A stretch of DNA of 13,179 nucleotides from Luminiphilus sp. (GTDB taxonomy: Bacteria; Pseudomonadota; Gammaproteobacteria; Pseudomonadales; Halieaceae): positions 1 through 13,179 of the forward strand of contig JAKMEU010000211.1 of assembly GCA_022425845.1 (NCBI GenBank). The letters are read 5' to 3'. The position numbers and the translations under genes are program-made. Positions within the stretch are counted from its first letter, which is position 1. Each line of letters opens with the position of its first letter. The notes under the pieces are model-generated. The model saw nothing but the letters and a program-made list of their open reading frames with translations. It searched no databases and had not been told where the DNA came from. Shown one piece after another: positions 1 to 5,861 of the stretch.

Positions 1-2
1 AC

Positions 3-203
3 CAGGTAGATTTGGACTTCCTTGCCTCTGCGCTGCACAAACGCGGCCTGGAGTCGATTTGGATCGGAGCCCAGGGCCCGGGTGCCAGCCTCTCGTTCCC
101 TGGAAACGATAGAGCGACCGCATTGGCGCTATCGCAAAACTGTGCGATCTGCCTGGCCCGCCTGATCGATATTACTTTGTTTGGACCTCTGGAGGACACG
201 TGA
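3..203 (+). CDS. diaA: SIS-domain protein, DiaA/GmhA type (C-terminal end only)
   Basis: The reading frame is open to the left edge, so only about 66 C-terminal residues are present; an internal TTG at 12 is not a credible start. The ending, with CLARLIDITLFG-like residues after an Arg-containing helix, matches the C-terminus of the phosphosugar-binding SIS family (CLCDLID..LF in E. coli DiaA and GmhA). DiaA is a tetramer that binds DnaA and promotes timely replication initiation; GmhA is the sedoheptulose-7-phosphate isomerase of LPS heptose synthesis. The fragment alone does not separate the two. The diaA choice rests on the next gene being dolP, since diaA-dolP (yraO-yraP) adjacency is conserved in gammaproteobacteria. 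The stop codon overlaps the dolP ATG in a TGATG arrangement, which implies translational coupling in one operon. Confidence 0.8.
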   Translation, partial: QVDLDFLASALHKRGLESIWIGAQGPGASLSFPGNDRATALALSQNCAICLARLIDITLFGPLEDT

Positions 204-775
204 TGCCCGTCATTCCCAAAGCCCTGTTAACGATTGCCCTGCTGGTCTCGCTCACCGGGTGCGGCTCCATCCTTGCCACCTTCGAGAGCAATTCCATTGA
301 GGAAGATCCGGGAGAGCGCAGCCTGGCACAACAGGTCGAGGATGAGAGCATAGAAACCAAGGCCGTCGTCAATATCCGGGCCACCAATGACGCGTTCGAC
401 GACCTGCGATTTGTGGTGGTGTCTTACAACGGCTTCGTACTCATCGCCGGCGAGGTTCCCAGCCAGGAACTCAAAGATCAGGCCACGGACGTGTTGCGGG
501 AAATTCCGGGAATCCGCCGCATCTACAACGAGTTGGTCATCGGCGCTAAATCCACCGCTGATACAGAGGCCGGTGACGTGTGGATAACCACCAAGGTCAA
601 AACCGCCTTGCTCGCCGCCTCCGATGTACCATCACTGCGGGTAAAGGTGGTAACGGAAAACAGTGTTGTCTACCTGATGGGATTACTGACTACTGAAGAG
701 GCTGACCGAACGGCTACTGCCGCAGCCGATATTGAAGGTGTCGAACGCGTGGTCAGGCTTTTCGAACTGATCTGA
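203..775 (+). CDS. dolP: Dual-BON outer-membrane lipoprotein DolP (YraP)
   Basis: This 190-residue protein has an N-terminal lipoprotein signal with an LTGC lipobox (Cys 20 from this start), so it should be acylated. Gly rather than Asp follows the Cys, consistent with sorting to the outer membrane. Two BON domains follow, at roughly residues 46-115 and 124-190. The second carries a WITTKVK...LL segment and a VTEN..V(Y/F)LMGL segment that closely match E. coli YraP/DolP, which is also about 191 residues. DolP binds anionic phospholipid, localises to division sites and supports outer-membrane integrity and BAM function. I chose the ATG at 203 because GGAGG at 191-195 lies 7 bases upstream; the GTG at 200 would leave only 4. 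It overlaps the diaA stop by one base. Confidence 0.92.
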   Translation: MPVIPKALLTIALLVSLTGCGSILATFESNSIEEDPGERSLAQQVEDESIETKAVVNIRATNDAFDDLRFVVVSYNGFVLIAGEVPSQELKDQATDVLREIPGIRRIYNELVIGAKSTADTEAGDVWITTKVKTALLAASDVPSLRVKVVTENSVVYLMGLLTTEEADRTATAAADIEGVERVVRLFELI

Positions 776-800
776 GAGGCCGGTGTTCCAATTGGCAAAT

Positions 801-830
801 TGAACAGGGCGGGTCTGGGCCCACTGTTCA
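801..830. terminator. Possible bidirectional hairpin between convergent dolP and sspB
   Basis: A perfect 7-bp inverted repeat (TGAACAG at 801-807, CTGTTCA at 824-830) encloses a 16-base GC-rich loop that ends in the palindrome TGGGCCCA. It lies in the 81-base gap between the stops of dolP (plus) and sspB (minus). There is no real U-tract on either side; the minus-strand reading continues with AATTT, slightly favouring termination of the ssp transcript. The position suggests termination but the structure is not a classic intrinsic terminator. Confidence 0.35.
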
Positions 831-856
831 CCTGAGAGCCAAACCGGGCGACCCCA

Positions 857-1255
857 TTACTTGACGATTTTTAATGCTGGACGCTGGGCACTTCCGCGGT
901 CAACCGGCGTCGGAGCATCAGGTTCCGGAGGCTCAGGCTCGGGTTCCATTGGGCCATCAAAGACCATGCCCTGCCCATTTTCCCGGGCATATATGCCCAA
1001 AATAGCGGCTATAGGCACTTCAATATCCAGGGGCTGCCCACCAAATCGACCGTTGAACTCAATGGAGTCATTCCCCATCCTGAGTGCAACCACGGCGGTT
1101 GGTGAAATATTAAGCACGATTTGCCCGTCACTGACGTAGCCTTCAGGAACGTTCACACCCGTGTAGGTGGCATCAACCAAAAGGTGGGGTGTGCACTCAT
1201 TCTCAACAATCCATTCATAGATTGCTCGAATAATGTAGGGCCTGCTGGGCGTCAC
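857..1255 (-). CDS. sspB: ClpXP protease specificity-enhancing factor SspB
   Basis: SspB is the adaptor that binds ssrA-tagged proteins and some other substrates (such as the RseA fragment) and tethers them to ClpX. The 132-residue product has the folded substrate-binding domain at residues 1 to about 95: a RPY-RAIYEW helix start, DGQIVLNISP, and a FNGRFGG...I.VP..A.LGIYARENG block nearly identical to E. coli. An acidic Pro/Glu linker follows, then the ClpX-binding tail RPALKIVK, which is RPALRVVK in E. coli. The protein is shorter than E. coli SspB (165 residues) because the linker is shorter. The start is a GTG, the only possible start between the sspA stop and the conserved domain. There is no good ribosome-binding site and the gap to sspA is 15 bases, so reinitiation after sspA is likely. 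Confidence 0.93.
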   Translation of the reverse strand: MTPSRPYIIRAIYEWIVENECTPHLLVDATYTGVNVPEGYVSDGQIVLNISPTAVVALRMGNDSIEFNGRFGGQPLDIEVPIAAILGIYARENGQGMVFDGPMEPEPEPPEPDAPTPVDRGSAQRPALKIVK

Positions 1256-1270
1256 CGCGGGGCAACCGTA

Positions 1271-1924
1271 TCAGAGTCGCATTTCCCGCTCCTGCACCGT
1301 CAGGCTCTCCTGGAAGCACTCCCGACGGAACAGGTTATCCATGTAAGCCAATAAGGGCTTGGACTGTTTGCTGGGTCGTATGTCGACCCCGAGCACCGGC
1401 AGGCGCCATAGAATGGGAGCAATACAGCAATCGACCAGCGTGAACTCGTCGCTCATGAAGAACGCCTTCTCTGCGAATATCGGAGCGATTGCCATAAAGC
1501 TTTCCCGCAGTTCCTTGGACGATTTCGTCACTACATTGTCAGACCGCGAATTCTGTATGGCATCGACAAGACTGCACCAGTCGCGCTCGATCCGGTACAT
1601 CAGCAAGCGGCTCTCAGCGCGGGCGACGGGATACACAGGCAGCAGCGGTGGATGCGGGAACCGCTCATCCAGATACTCCATCATGACCTTTGACTCGTAA
1701 AGAACCAGATCCCGGTCGACCAGGGTCGGCATGCTGTTGTACGGATTGACATCGGCCAACTCCGCGGGAGCCGATCCCGTTTCCGATTCAATGAGATCAA
1801 CGGTCACGCCCTTTTCTGCCAGGACAATCCGAACCCGGTGGCTGTAGTGGTTGACGTTGTCGGAAAATAACGTCATGGAAGAACGCTTTGACACTACCGC
1901 AGAGGCGTCATCAGACAGTTTCAT
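1271..1924 (-). CDS. sspA: Stringent starvation protein A
   Basis: SspA is a glutathione-S-transferase-fold protein without GST activity that binds RNA polymerase and reprograms transcription in starvation and acid stress. The 217-residue product matches it throughout. The thioredoxin-like N-terminal domain contains MTLFSD, SHRVRIVLAEKG and PTLVDRDL...YESKVMMEYLDERFPHPPL segments. The helical C-terminal domain has the SDEFTLVDC and LWRLP..G motifs and ends in EREMRL. The surface-pocket run PHPPL.PVYPVARAESR, known to be needed for function in E. coli, is intact. The ATG at 1924 has GGAG 7 bases upstream, giving an N-terminus about 9 residues longer than E. coli. It lies 75 bases downstream of the cytochrome b/c1 gene with sspB immediately after, as in Pseudomonas. 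Confidence 0.95.
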   Translation of the reverse strand: MKLSDDASAVVSKRSSMTLFSDNVNHYSHRVRIVLAEKGVTVDLIESETGSAPAELADVNPYNSMPTLVDRDLVLYESKVMMEYLDERFPHPPLLPVYPVARAESRLLMYRIERDWCSLVDAIQNSRSDNVVTKSSKELRESFMAIAPIFAEKAFFMSDEFTLVDCCIAPILWRLPVLGVDIRPSKQSKPLLAYMDNLFRRECFQESLTVQEREMRL

Positions 1925-1958
1925 TTAAAAGCTCCGGGTTCGCGGTGGCGTCGCTCAC

Positions 1959-1972
1959 CCGCCTCCCGGCGG
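1959..1972 (-). other. Small GC-rich hairpin between cytochrome b/c1 gene and sspA
   Basis: The 75-base gap between the b/c1 stop and the sspA start contains CCGCC and GGCGG (5-bp stem, 4-base loop). No U-tract follows. It could attenuate read-through from the pet genes into sspAB, or be incidental. I see no convincing -35/-10 pair for sspA in this gap, which leaves co-transcription with the pet genes as the simpler reading. Confidence 0.3.
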
Positions 1973-1999
1973 ATTGCAGCCTTCCCTGTAGAACGCCCT

Positions 2000-4030
2000 C
2001 TAGTGGACGTCCTTCCAATACTCGCGGCTCAATAACCAGGCGAATACAAAGAAAATAGCGAGGAACAGCATGACTTTTATCCCCATTTGCTGGCGTTCCA
2101 GCTTCATGGGTTCTGCTGTGTATGCCAGAAAATTTACCAGATCGTAAATCGCCGCGTCATACTCTTCACCGCTCATGAGCCCCGCAGCCGCCACTTCGAG
2201 ACGACCGCAGGGGGCGTCCATCATAGCATCCCCGGTCAGGGGGTCCACGTGCCCGTGAGCAGGATCAGGCCCGGCGGCACATTCGGGCATGCCCTGCAGT
2301 TCGAGCAGGACGTGAGGCATTCCCACTTCAGGGTAGACCTTGTTGTTCACGCCGTAGGGACGCGCATCATCACGGTAGAACGAGCGCATGTAGGTGTACA
2401 GCCACTCAGGCTGGCGGGCTCTCGACACAAGCGTCAGATCCGGCGGCGTGGCACCAAACCAGGTCTTGGCATTGCCCTTGTCCATCGCATTGTCCATCAG
2501 CGACCCGATCTTAATATCGGGGTCGAACATGAGATTGGCTTTGTACAAGTCCTCGGGAATACCCAAATCTCTCGCCACCCTGTTATGCCGCGAGTACTGG
2601 AGCGAATGGCACCCCATACAGTAATTGGCATACAGCGTGGAGCCCCGCTGCAGGGAAGGCTTATCAGAGGGGTCGGTTTCGATGGCGTCACAGGGAATCG
2701 TGCCGCAATCAAACTGCGAATCAGCACCGACCACCTGGAGAGGAATAAAGGTCAGAACGCCAATGATGGCCGCTGCACCCAGGCTTTTGAAAAAGCCCAT
2801 TCCGCCATCCATGGTGACGCGATCCGGTACGGGCTTGGTTTTATCCATTTTGGACCAAACTGGCATCCCGATAAAAAACAGAAAGTAAAATATCGTACAG
2901 ATTTGCGCCAGGAACGTTCGCTCAGGCGTAGGCGCCTTGACGCCCAGAACGCCCAGAATCAGGAAGCTGGCAACGAACAATACCAGCATGACCCGATTGA
3001 TCATGCCCCGGTAACGCCAGGACTTCACTTCACAACGATCCAGCCACGGCAGCGCAAACGGAATCGCAACTGAGGCCGCGAAGAAAACAAAGCCCCAGAA
3101 CTTATCGGGAACGGCACGGAGCACCGAGTAAAAAGGTGTGAAGTACCACACCGGTGCAATGTGCTCGGGTGTTTTAAGGGCATTCGCCTCTTCAAAATTG
3201 GCGTATTCAAGGAAGTAGCCGCTCATCTCGGGGGCAAAGAAGATGATGCCGCAGAAGAAAAACAGGAACACAGCAATGCCCTGGACATCGTGCACCGAGT
3301 AGTAGGGGTGGAAGCGGATGCCATCCAGGGGGATACCGTTTGCGTCCTTGTTCTTCTTGATTTCCACGCCGTCCGGGTTGTTTGAACCCACTTCATGCAG
3401 GGCGAGAATGTGTAGCACGACCAGGGCCAGCAGAACGATGGGAAGCGCCACCACGTGAAGGGCAAAGAACCGGTTCAGCGTAATGCCTGAAAGCAGATAG
3501 TCACCTCGGATCCAGGTCACAATGTCCTCACCCACCACCGGGATGGCTCCGAATAGTGAAATGATGACCTGCGCACCCCAGTACGACATCTGGCCCCAGG
3601 GCAGCACGTACCCCACAAAAGCCTCCGCCATCAGCACGACGAAAATCAGCATCCCGAAGATCCAGATCAGCTCACGGGGCTTTTTGTAGGATCCGTACAA
3701 GAGTGCCCGCATCATATGGAGGTAGACGACTACAAAAAATGCTGACGCACCTGTCGAGTGCATGTAGCGCAGCAACCAGCCGTAATCAACGTCGCGCATG
3801 ATGTATTCCACCGAAGCAAACGCTTCCTCCGCAGAGGGGGTGTAATTCATCGTGAGCCAGATGCCCGTCAGTAATTGATTGACGAGAACCAATAGGGAAA
3901 ACACCCCGAAGAAGTACCAGAGGTTGAAGTTCTTGGGCGCGTAGTAGGCGCCCATGTGGGTGTCCCACGCGCGGGTTACCGGTAGCCGGGCATCAACCCA
4001 GCCCATGAGAGAAGTCAGTGCTTTTTGCAT
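2000..4030 (-). CDS. petBC: Cytochrome b / cytochrome c1 fusion subunit of the bc1 complex
   Basis: One uninterrupted 676-codon frame encodes both haem subunits of ubiquinol-cytochrome c oxidoreductase. Residues 1 to about 408 are a full cytochrome b: haem ligands H91/H105 and H192/H207, the quinol-site motif PVWY at 293-296 (PEWY in many homologues), and eight expected membrane helices. It ends in the usual KTKPVPDRVT tail. Residues 411-436 look like a signal peptide (FFK, hydrophobic core, VGA cleavage site). Residues about 437-676 are cytochrome c1: haem-binding CMGCH at 471-475, axial Met in VGMP at 571, a likely C584-C608 disulfide and a C-terminal anchor at 651-668 ending in REYWKDVH. 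Most gammaproteobacteria have separate petB and petC. Bradyrhizobium fbcH is a known fused precursor that is cleaved into two proteins. The ATG overlaps the petA stop by one base. Confidence 0.93.
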   Translation of the reverse strand: MQKALTSLMGWVDARLPVTRAWDTHMGAYYAPKNFNLWYFFGVFSLLVLVNQLLTGIWLTMNYTPSAEEAFASVEYIMRDVDYGWLLRYMHSTGASAFFVVVYLHMMRALLYGSYKKPRELIWIFGMLIFVVLMAEAFVGYVLPWGQMSYWGAQVIISLFGAIPVVGEDIVTWIRGDYLLSGITLNRFFALHVVALPIVLLALVVLHILALHEVGSNNPDGVEIKKNKDANGIPLDGIRFHPYYSVHDVQGIAVFLFFFCGIIFFAPEMSGYFLEYANFEEANALKTPEHIAPVWYFTPFYSVLRAVPDKFWGFVFFAASVAIPFALPWLDRCEVKSWRYRGMINRVMLVLFVASFLILGVLGVKAPTPERTFLAQICTIFYFLFFIGMPVWSKMDKTKPVPDRVTMDGGMGFFKSLGAAAIIGVLTFIPLQVVGADSQFDCGTIPCDAIETDPSDKPSLQRGSTLYANYCMGCHSLQYSRHNRVARDLGIPEDLYKANLMFDPDIKIGSLMDNAMDKGNAKTWFGATPPDLTLVSRARQPEWLYTYMRSFYRDDARPYGVNNKVYPEVGMPHVLLELQGMPECAAGPDPAHGHVDPLTGDAMMDAPCGRLEVAAAGLMSGEEYDAAIYDLVNFLAYTAEPMKLERQQMGIKVMLFLAIFFVFAWLLSREYWKDVH

Positions 4031-4659
4031 CAGGCGGCCTCCGCGTCTACACCAATGACAAGGACATCGTTACCCTCGAACCTATAGGGAGGAACTACCA
4101 GATTGTCCGACGCTGGAACGCCCTGGTATACGCGCCCCGCCAGGTCAAATTTGGAACCGTGGCAGGGGCAGAAAAAGCCGCCCAGCCACTCATCGCCGCC
4201 CAGGTCGGCAGCACCCACCTCGGGACGAAACTTGGGTGCACAACCCAGATGGGTACAGAGACCGACGGCAACAAATAATTCCGGCCGGATGGAGCGCGCC
4301 TCGCCAGAAACATACCCCGGCTGGTCAGACGTGGCCGAAGCCGGGTCCTTGAGGCTGCTATCAAGCTTTGCGAGGTCAGCCACTTGCTCTGGCGTTCGAT
4401 GCAGCACATACACGGGCTTGCCACGCCACTCGACCACAACCATCTGGCCGGGCTCAAGCTTGCCCACGTCAGCCTTTACCGGCGCTCCGGCCGCCTTGGC
4501 CTTCTCGGAAGGATTCCAGGAGCCCAGAAAGGGCACCGCTACACCGACCACACCGCCTGCAGCGACTACCGACGTCGCGGCGGTCAGGAACCGTCTGCGG
4601 GTTTGGGTCGCATCATTCTGCTCTTCGTTGTCATTTTGGGTAGGTTGCACTTCGCTCAT
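4030..4659 (-). CDS. petA: Rieske iron-sulfur subunit of the bc1 complex
   Basis: This 209-residue protein carries the 2Fe-2S cluster that takes electrons from ubiquinol and passes them to cytochrome c1. The N-terminus has a twin-arginine motif (TRRRFLTAA) ahead of a hydrophobic stretch that serves as Tat signal and membrane anchor. The cluster-binding motifs are CTHLGC (about residues 134-139) and CPCHGS (about 164-169), including the two His ligands and the structural disulfide Cys pair, followed by the usual Pro-rich loop VVPPYRF. I chose the ATG at 4659 because AGAGG lies 6 bases upstream; an in-frame ATG six codons earlier would have that same AGAGG inside its coding sequence. It is the first gene of the pet cluster, directly upstream of and one base overlapping the fused b/c1 gene, so the complex's catalytic core is encoded by just two genes. 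Confidence 0.95.
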   Translation of the reverse strand: MSEVQPTQNDNEEQNDATQTRRRFLTAATSVVAAGGVVGVAVPFLGSWNPSEKAKAAGAPVKADVGKLEPGQMVVVEWRGKPVYVLHRTPEQVADLAKLDSSLKDPASATSDQPGYVSGEARSIRPELFVAVGLCTHLGCAPKFRPEVGAADLGGDEWLGGFFCPCHGSKFDLAGRVYQGVPASDNLVVPPYRFEGNDVLVIGVDAEAA

Positions 4660-4700
4660 AGCTAACCTCTTCGGCATTGAGGCACCCCGTCCGGACCGGA

Positions 4701-4706
4701 ATAATA
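4701..4706 (-). promoter_or_regulatory. Candidate -10 element for petA
   Basis: Read on the minus strand, TATTAT (5 of 6 to the sigma-70 consensus) lies about 40 bases upstream of the chosen petA start. It would give a leader of roughly 35 bases. I do not see a good -35 hexamer 16-18 bases further upstream, so this is a weak call. Confidence 0.3.
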
Positions 4707-4740
4707 GGGGTACCGCGTAGCGGGGGACAGATTTCCAAGC

Positions 4741-4793
4741 GCAGCATGGTAATGCTCTGCTTTGCGCGTCGCAAGCGACGGCCTCGCATTACC
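4741..4793. repeat. Nested, mutually exclusive inverted repeats between rpsI and petA
   Basis: An outer perfect 8-bp inverted repeat (GGTAATGC at 4748-4755, GCATTACC at 4786-4793) encloses a second one (CGTCGC at 4767-4772, GCGACG at 4775-4780). Two further hairpins compete with these for the same bases: AGCAT/ATGCT with a GGTA loop (4743-4756) and TTGCG/CGCAA with a CGT loop (4762-4774). The element occupies most of the only sizeable non-coding gap in the window (4660-4878). It lies after rpsI and before the petA promoter region, with no U-tract on either strand. It might be a terminator or attenuator, a REP-like element or a small-RNA fragment; I cannot decide. Confidence 0.5.
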
Positions 4794-4847
4794 GGGCCAC
4801 CCAACTAATTACGTAGACAAATAGGCGACAGACCAACCGTGAATGGG

Positions 4848-4867
4848 GGCCGACCGGAACGCCGGCC
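4848..4867 (-). terminator. Possible terminator hairpin after rpsI
   Basis: Just 12 bases past the rpsI stop, the minus strand reads GGCCGG, loop CGTT, then CCGGTC, a 6-bp stem with one G-T wobble; an alternative pairing joins the flanking GGCCG and CGGCC. No U-run follows, so any termination would be Rho-assisted or inefficient. Confidence 0.3.
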
Positions 4868-4878
4868 GTCTCGCCCGA

Positions 4879-5271
4879 TTAACGCTTGGAGAACTGTGGA
4901 CGACGGCGCGCCTTGCGCAGGCCAACCTTCTTGCGCTCCACTTCGCGAGCGTCACGGGTAACGTAACCCTCAGCGCGCAGGGCAGGACGCAGGGATTCGT
5001 CGTAATCCATCAGGGCACGCGTCAATCCATGTCGGATGGCACCGGCCTGACCAAAGCTGCCGCCACCATTGACAGTGACAAACGCATCGAAGCGGTCGTT
5101 GGTCTGAGTTAACTCAAGGGGCTGACGCACGATCATTCGCGCCACTTCACGCCCAAAGTACTCTTCGATGGAACGACCATTGATCTGGATGTTGCCCGTA
5201 CCGCTGCGAAGAAAGACGCGAGCAGTGGAGGTCTTGCGGCGACCCGTTCCGTAATACTGTGCCGTAGCCAT
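4879..5271 (-). CDS. rpsI: 30S ribosomal protein S9
   Basis: The 130-residue product has the family's usual length and all its landmarks: YYGTGRRKTSTARVF near the N-terminus, the NGR...YF segment, VNGGG..GQAGAIRHG in the middle, and the basic tail ending in FSKR, which reaches the ribosomal P site and contacts tRNA. It follows rplM by 11 bases, and its ribosome-binding site (AAGGA, 7 bases before the ATG) overlaps the rplM stop codon. That is the conserved rplM-rpsI operon, which ensures matched output of L13 and S9. Nothing unusual is seen. Confidence 0.98.
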   Translation of the reverse strand: MATAQYYGTGRRKTSTARVFLRSGTGNIQINGRSIEEYFGREVARMIVRQPLELTQTNDRFDAFVTVNGGGSFGQAGAIRHGLTRALMDYDESLRPALRAEGYVTRDAREVERKKVGLRKARRRPQFSKR

Positions 5272-5282
5272 AACGTTGTCCT

Positions 5283-5711
5283 TTAAAGCGCCAGTGCCTG
5301 GGGTTGCTGTGCCACGTGAGGGTGCTCAGGTCCCGCATATACCTTCAGCTTTCGAAACATGGCCCTTCCCAGCGGATTCTTCGGGAGCATTCCCTTAACA
5401 GCACGCTGGAGCACTCGCTCAGGGGCGCGATCAATGAGCTTTTCGAAGCTATATGACTTGATACCACCGGGGTAGCCCGAGTGGTGATGGTAAATCTTGT
5501 CGGTCTGCTTTTTGCCCGTCACACGGATTTTCTCGCAGTTGACGACGACGATGTAGTCACCCATGTCCATGTGCGGGGTGTACTCTGGCTTGTGCTTGCC
5601 TCTCAGACGATGCGCTATCTCGGTCGCCAATCGTCCGAGTGTCTTGTCCTCGGCGTCTACGACAAACCAATCGTGGTGCACATCGCTCGCCTTGGCGCTG
5701 TATGTTTTCAT
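5283..5711 (-). CDS. rplM: 50S ribosomal protein L13
   Basis: The 142-residue product has the same length as E. coli L13 and matches it from MKTYSAK through the WFVVDAEDKTLGRLAT segment, the DYIVVVN and Y.HHSGYPGG motifs, and the MLPKNPLGR...L.VYAG.EHPH.AQQP C-terminal block. L13 is an early-assembly protein of the large subunit that binds 23S rRNA domain II. In E. coli, L13 represses its own rplM-rpsI mRNA; the leader here is short (about 31 bases from the predicted start point). A GAGG ribosome-binding site at 5720-5723 sits 8 bases before the ATG. It is the first gene of the rplM-rpsI pair and has a recognisable promoter just upstream. Confidence 0.98.
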   Translation of the reverse strand: MKTYSAKASDVHHDWFVVDAEDKTLGRLATEIAHRLRGKHKPEYTPHMDMGDYIVVVNCEKIRVTGKKQTDKIYHHHSGYPGGIKSYSFEKLIDRAPERVLQRAVKGMLPKNPLGRAMFRKLKVYAGPEHPHVAQQPQALAL

Positions 5712-5749
5712 GGTCGAAGCCTCAGGGGGCCAAAATCTAGGGAGCGCGG

Positions 5750-5778
5750 ATGGTACTGGATGGCGCGACTGCTTTCAA
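5750..5778 (-). promoter_or_regulatory. Sigma-70-type promoter for rplM-rpsI
   Basis: On the minus strand, TTGAAA (5773-5778; 5 of 6 to TTGACA) and TACCAT (5750-5755; 4 of 6 to TATAAT) are separated by exactly 17 bases. Transcription would start near 5743, about 31 bases before the rplM ATG. The position in the 138-base gap between zapE and rplM supports it. This is the best promoter match in the window. Confidence 0.55.
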
Positions 5779-5839
5779 GCGCTTTGCACAACAGGATTGC
5801 CCCATATACGCAGCCTGCCCATCAGAGCTCATGCCGGCC

Positions 5840-5861
5840 GCAGGCCCCATCAGGGCCTGTG
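5840..5861 (-). other. Hairpin with the zapE stop codon in its loop
   Basis: CAGGCCC (5841-5847) and GGGCCTG (5853-5859) form a perfect 7-bp stem, extendable by a G-T and a C-G pair, with a 5-base loop that contains the zapE TGA. No U-tract follows, so this is not a standard intrinsic terminator. It could protect the 3' end or slow transcription before the rplM promoter. Confidence 0.4.

Noticed and set aside
2087..3073. A 328-codon open frame on the plus strand inside the cytochrome b/c1 gene
   Set aside because: It is antisense to a clearly conserved protein, is low in recognisable domains, and its length reflects the GC-rich codon pattern of the real gene. No ribosome-binding site or homology is seen.
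4660..4677. Upstream ATG for petA (six codons earlier)
   Set aside because: The ATG at 4659 has a well-placed AGAGG; with the upstream start that site would be inside the gene and the new start has no site of its own.
4741..4793. Integron attC site or CRISPR-like element
   Set aside because: The inverted repeats lack the conserved core-site sequences of attC, and there is no repeat-spacer periodicity.
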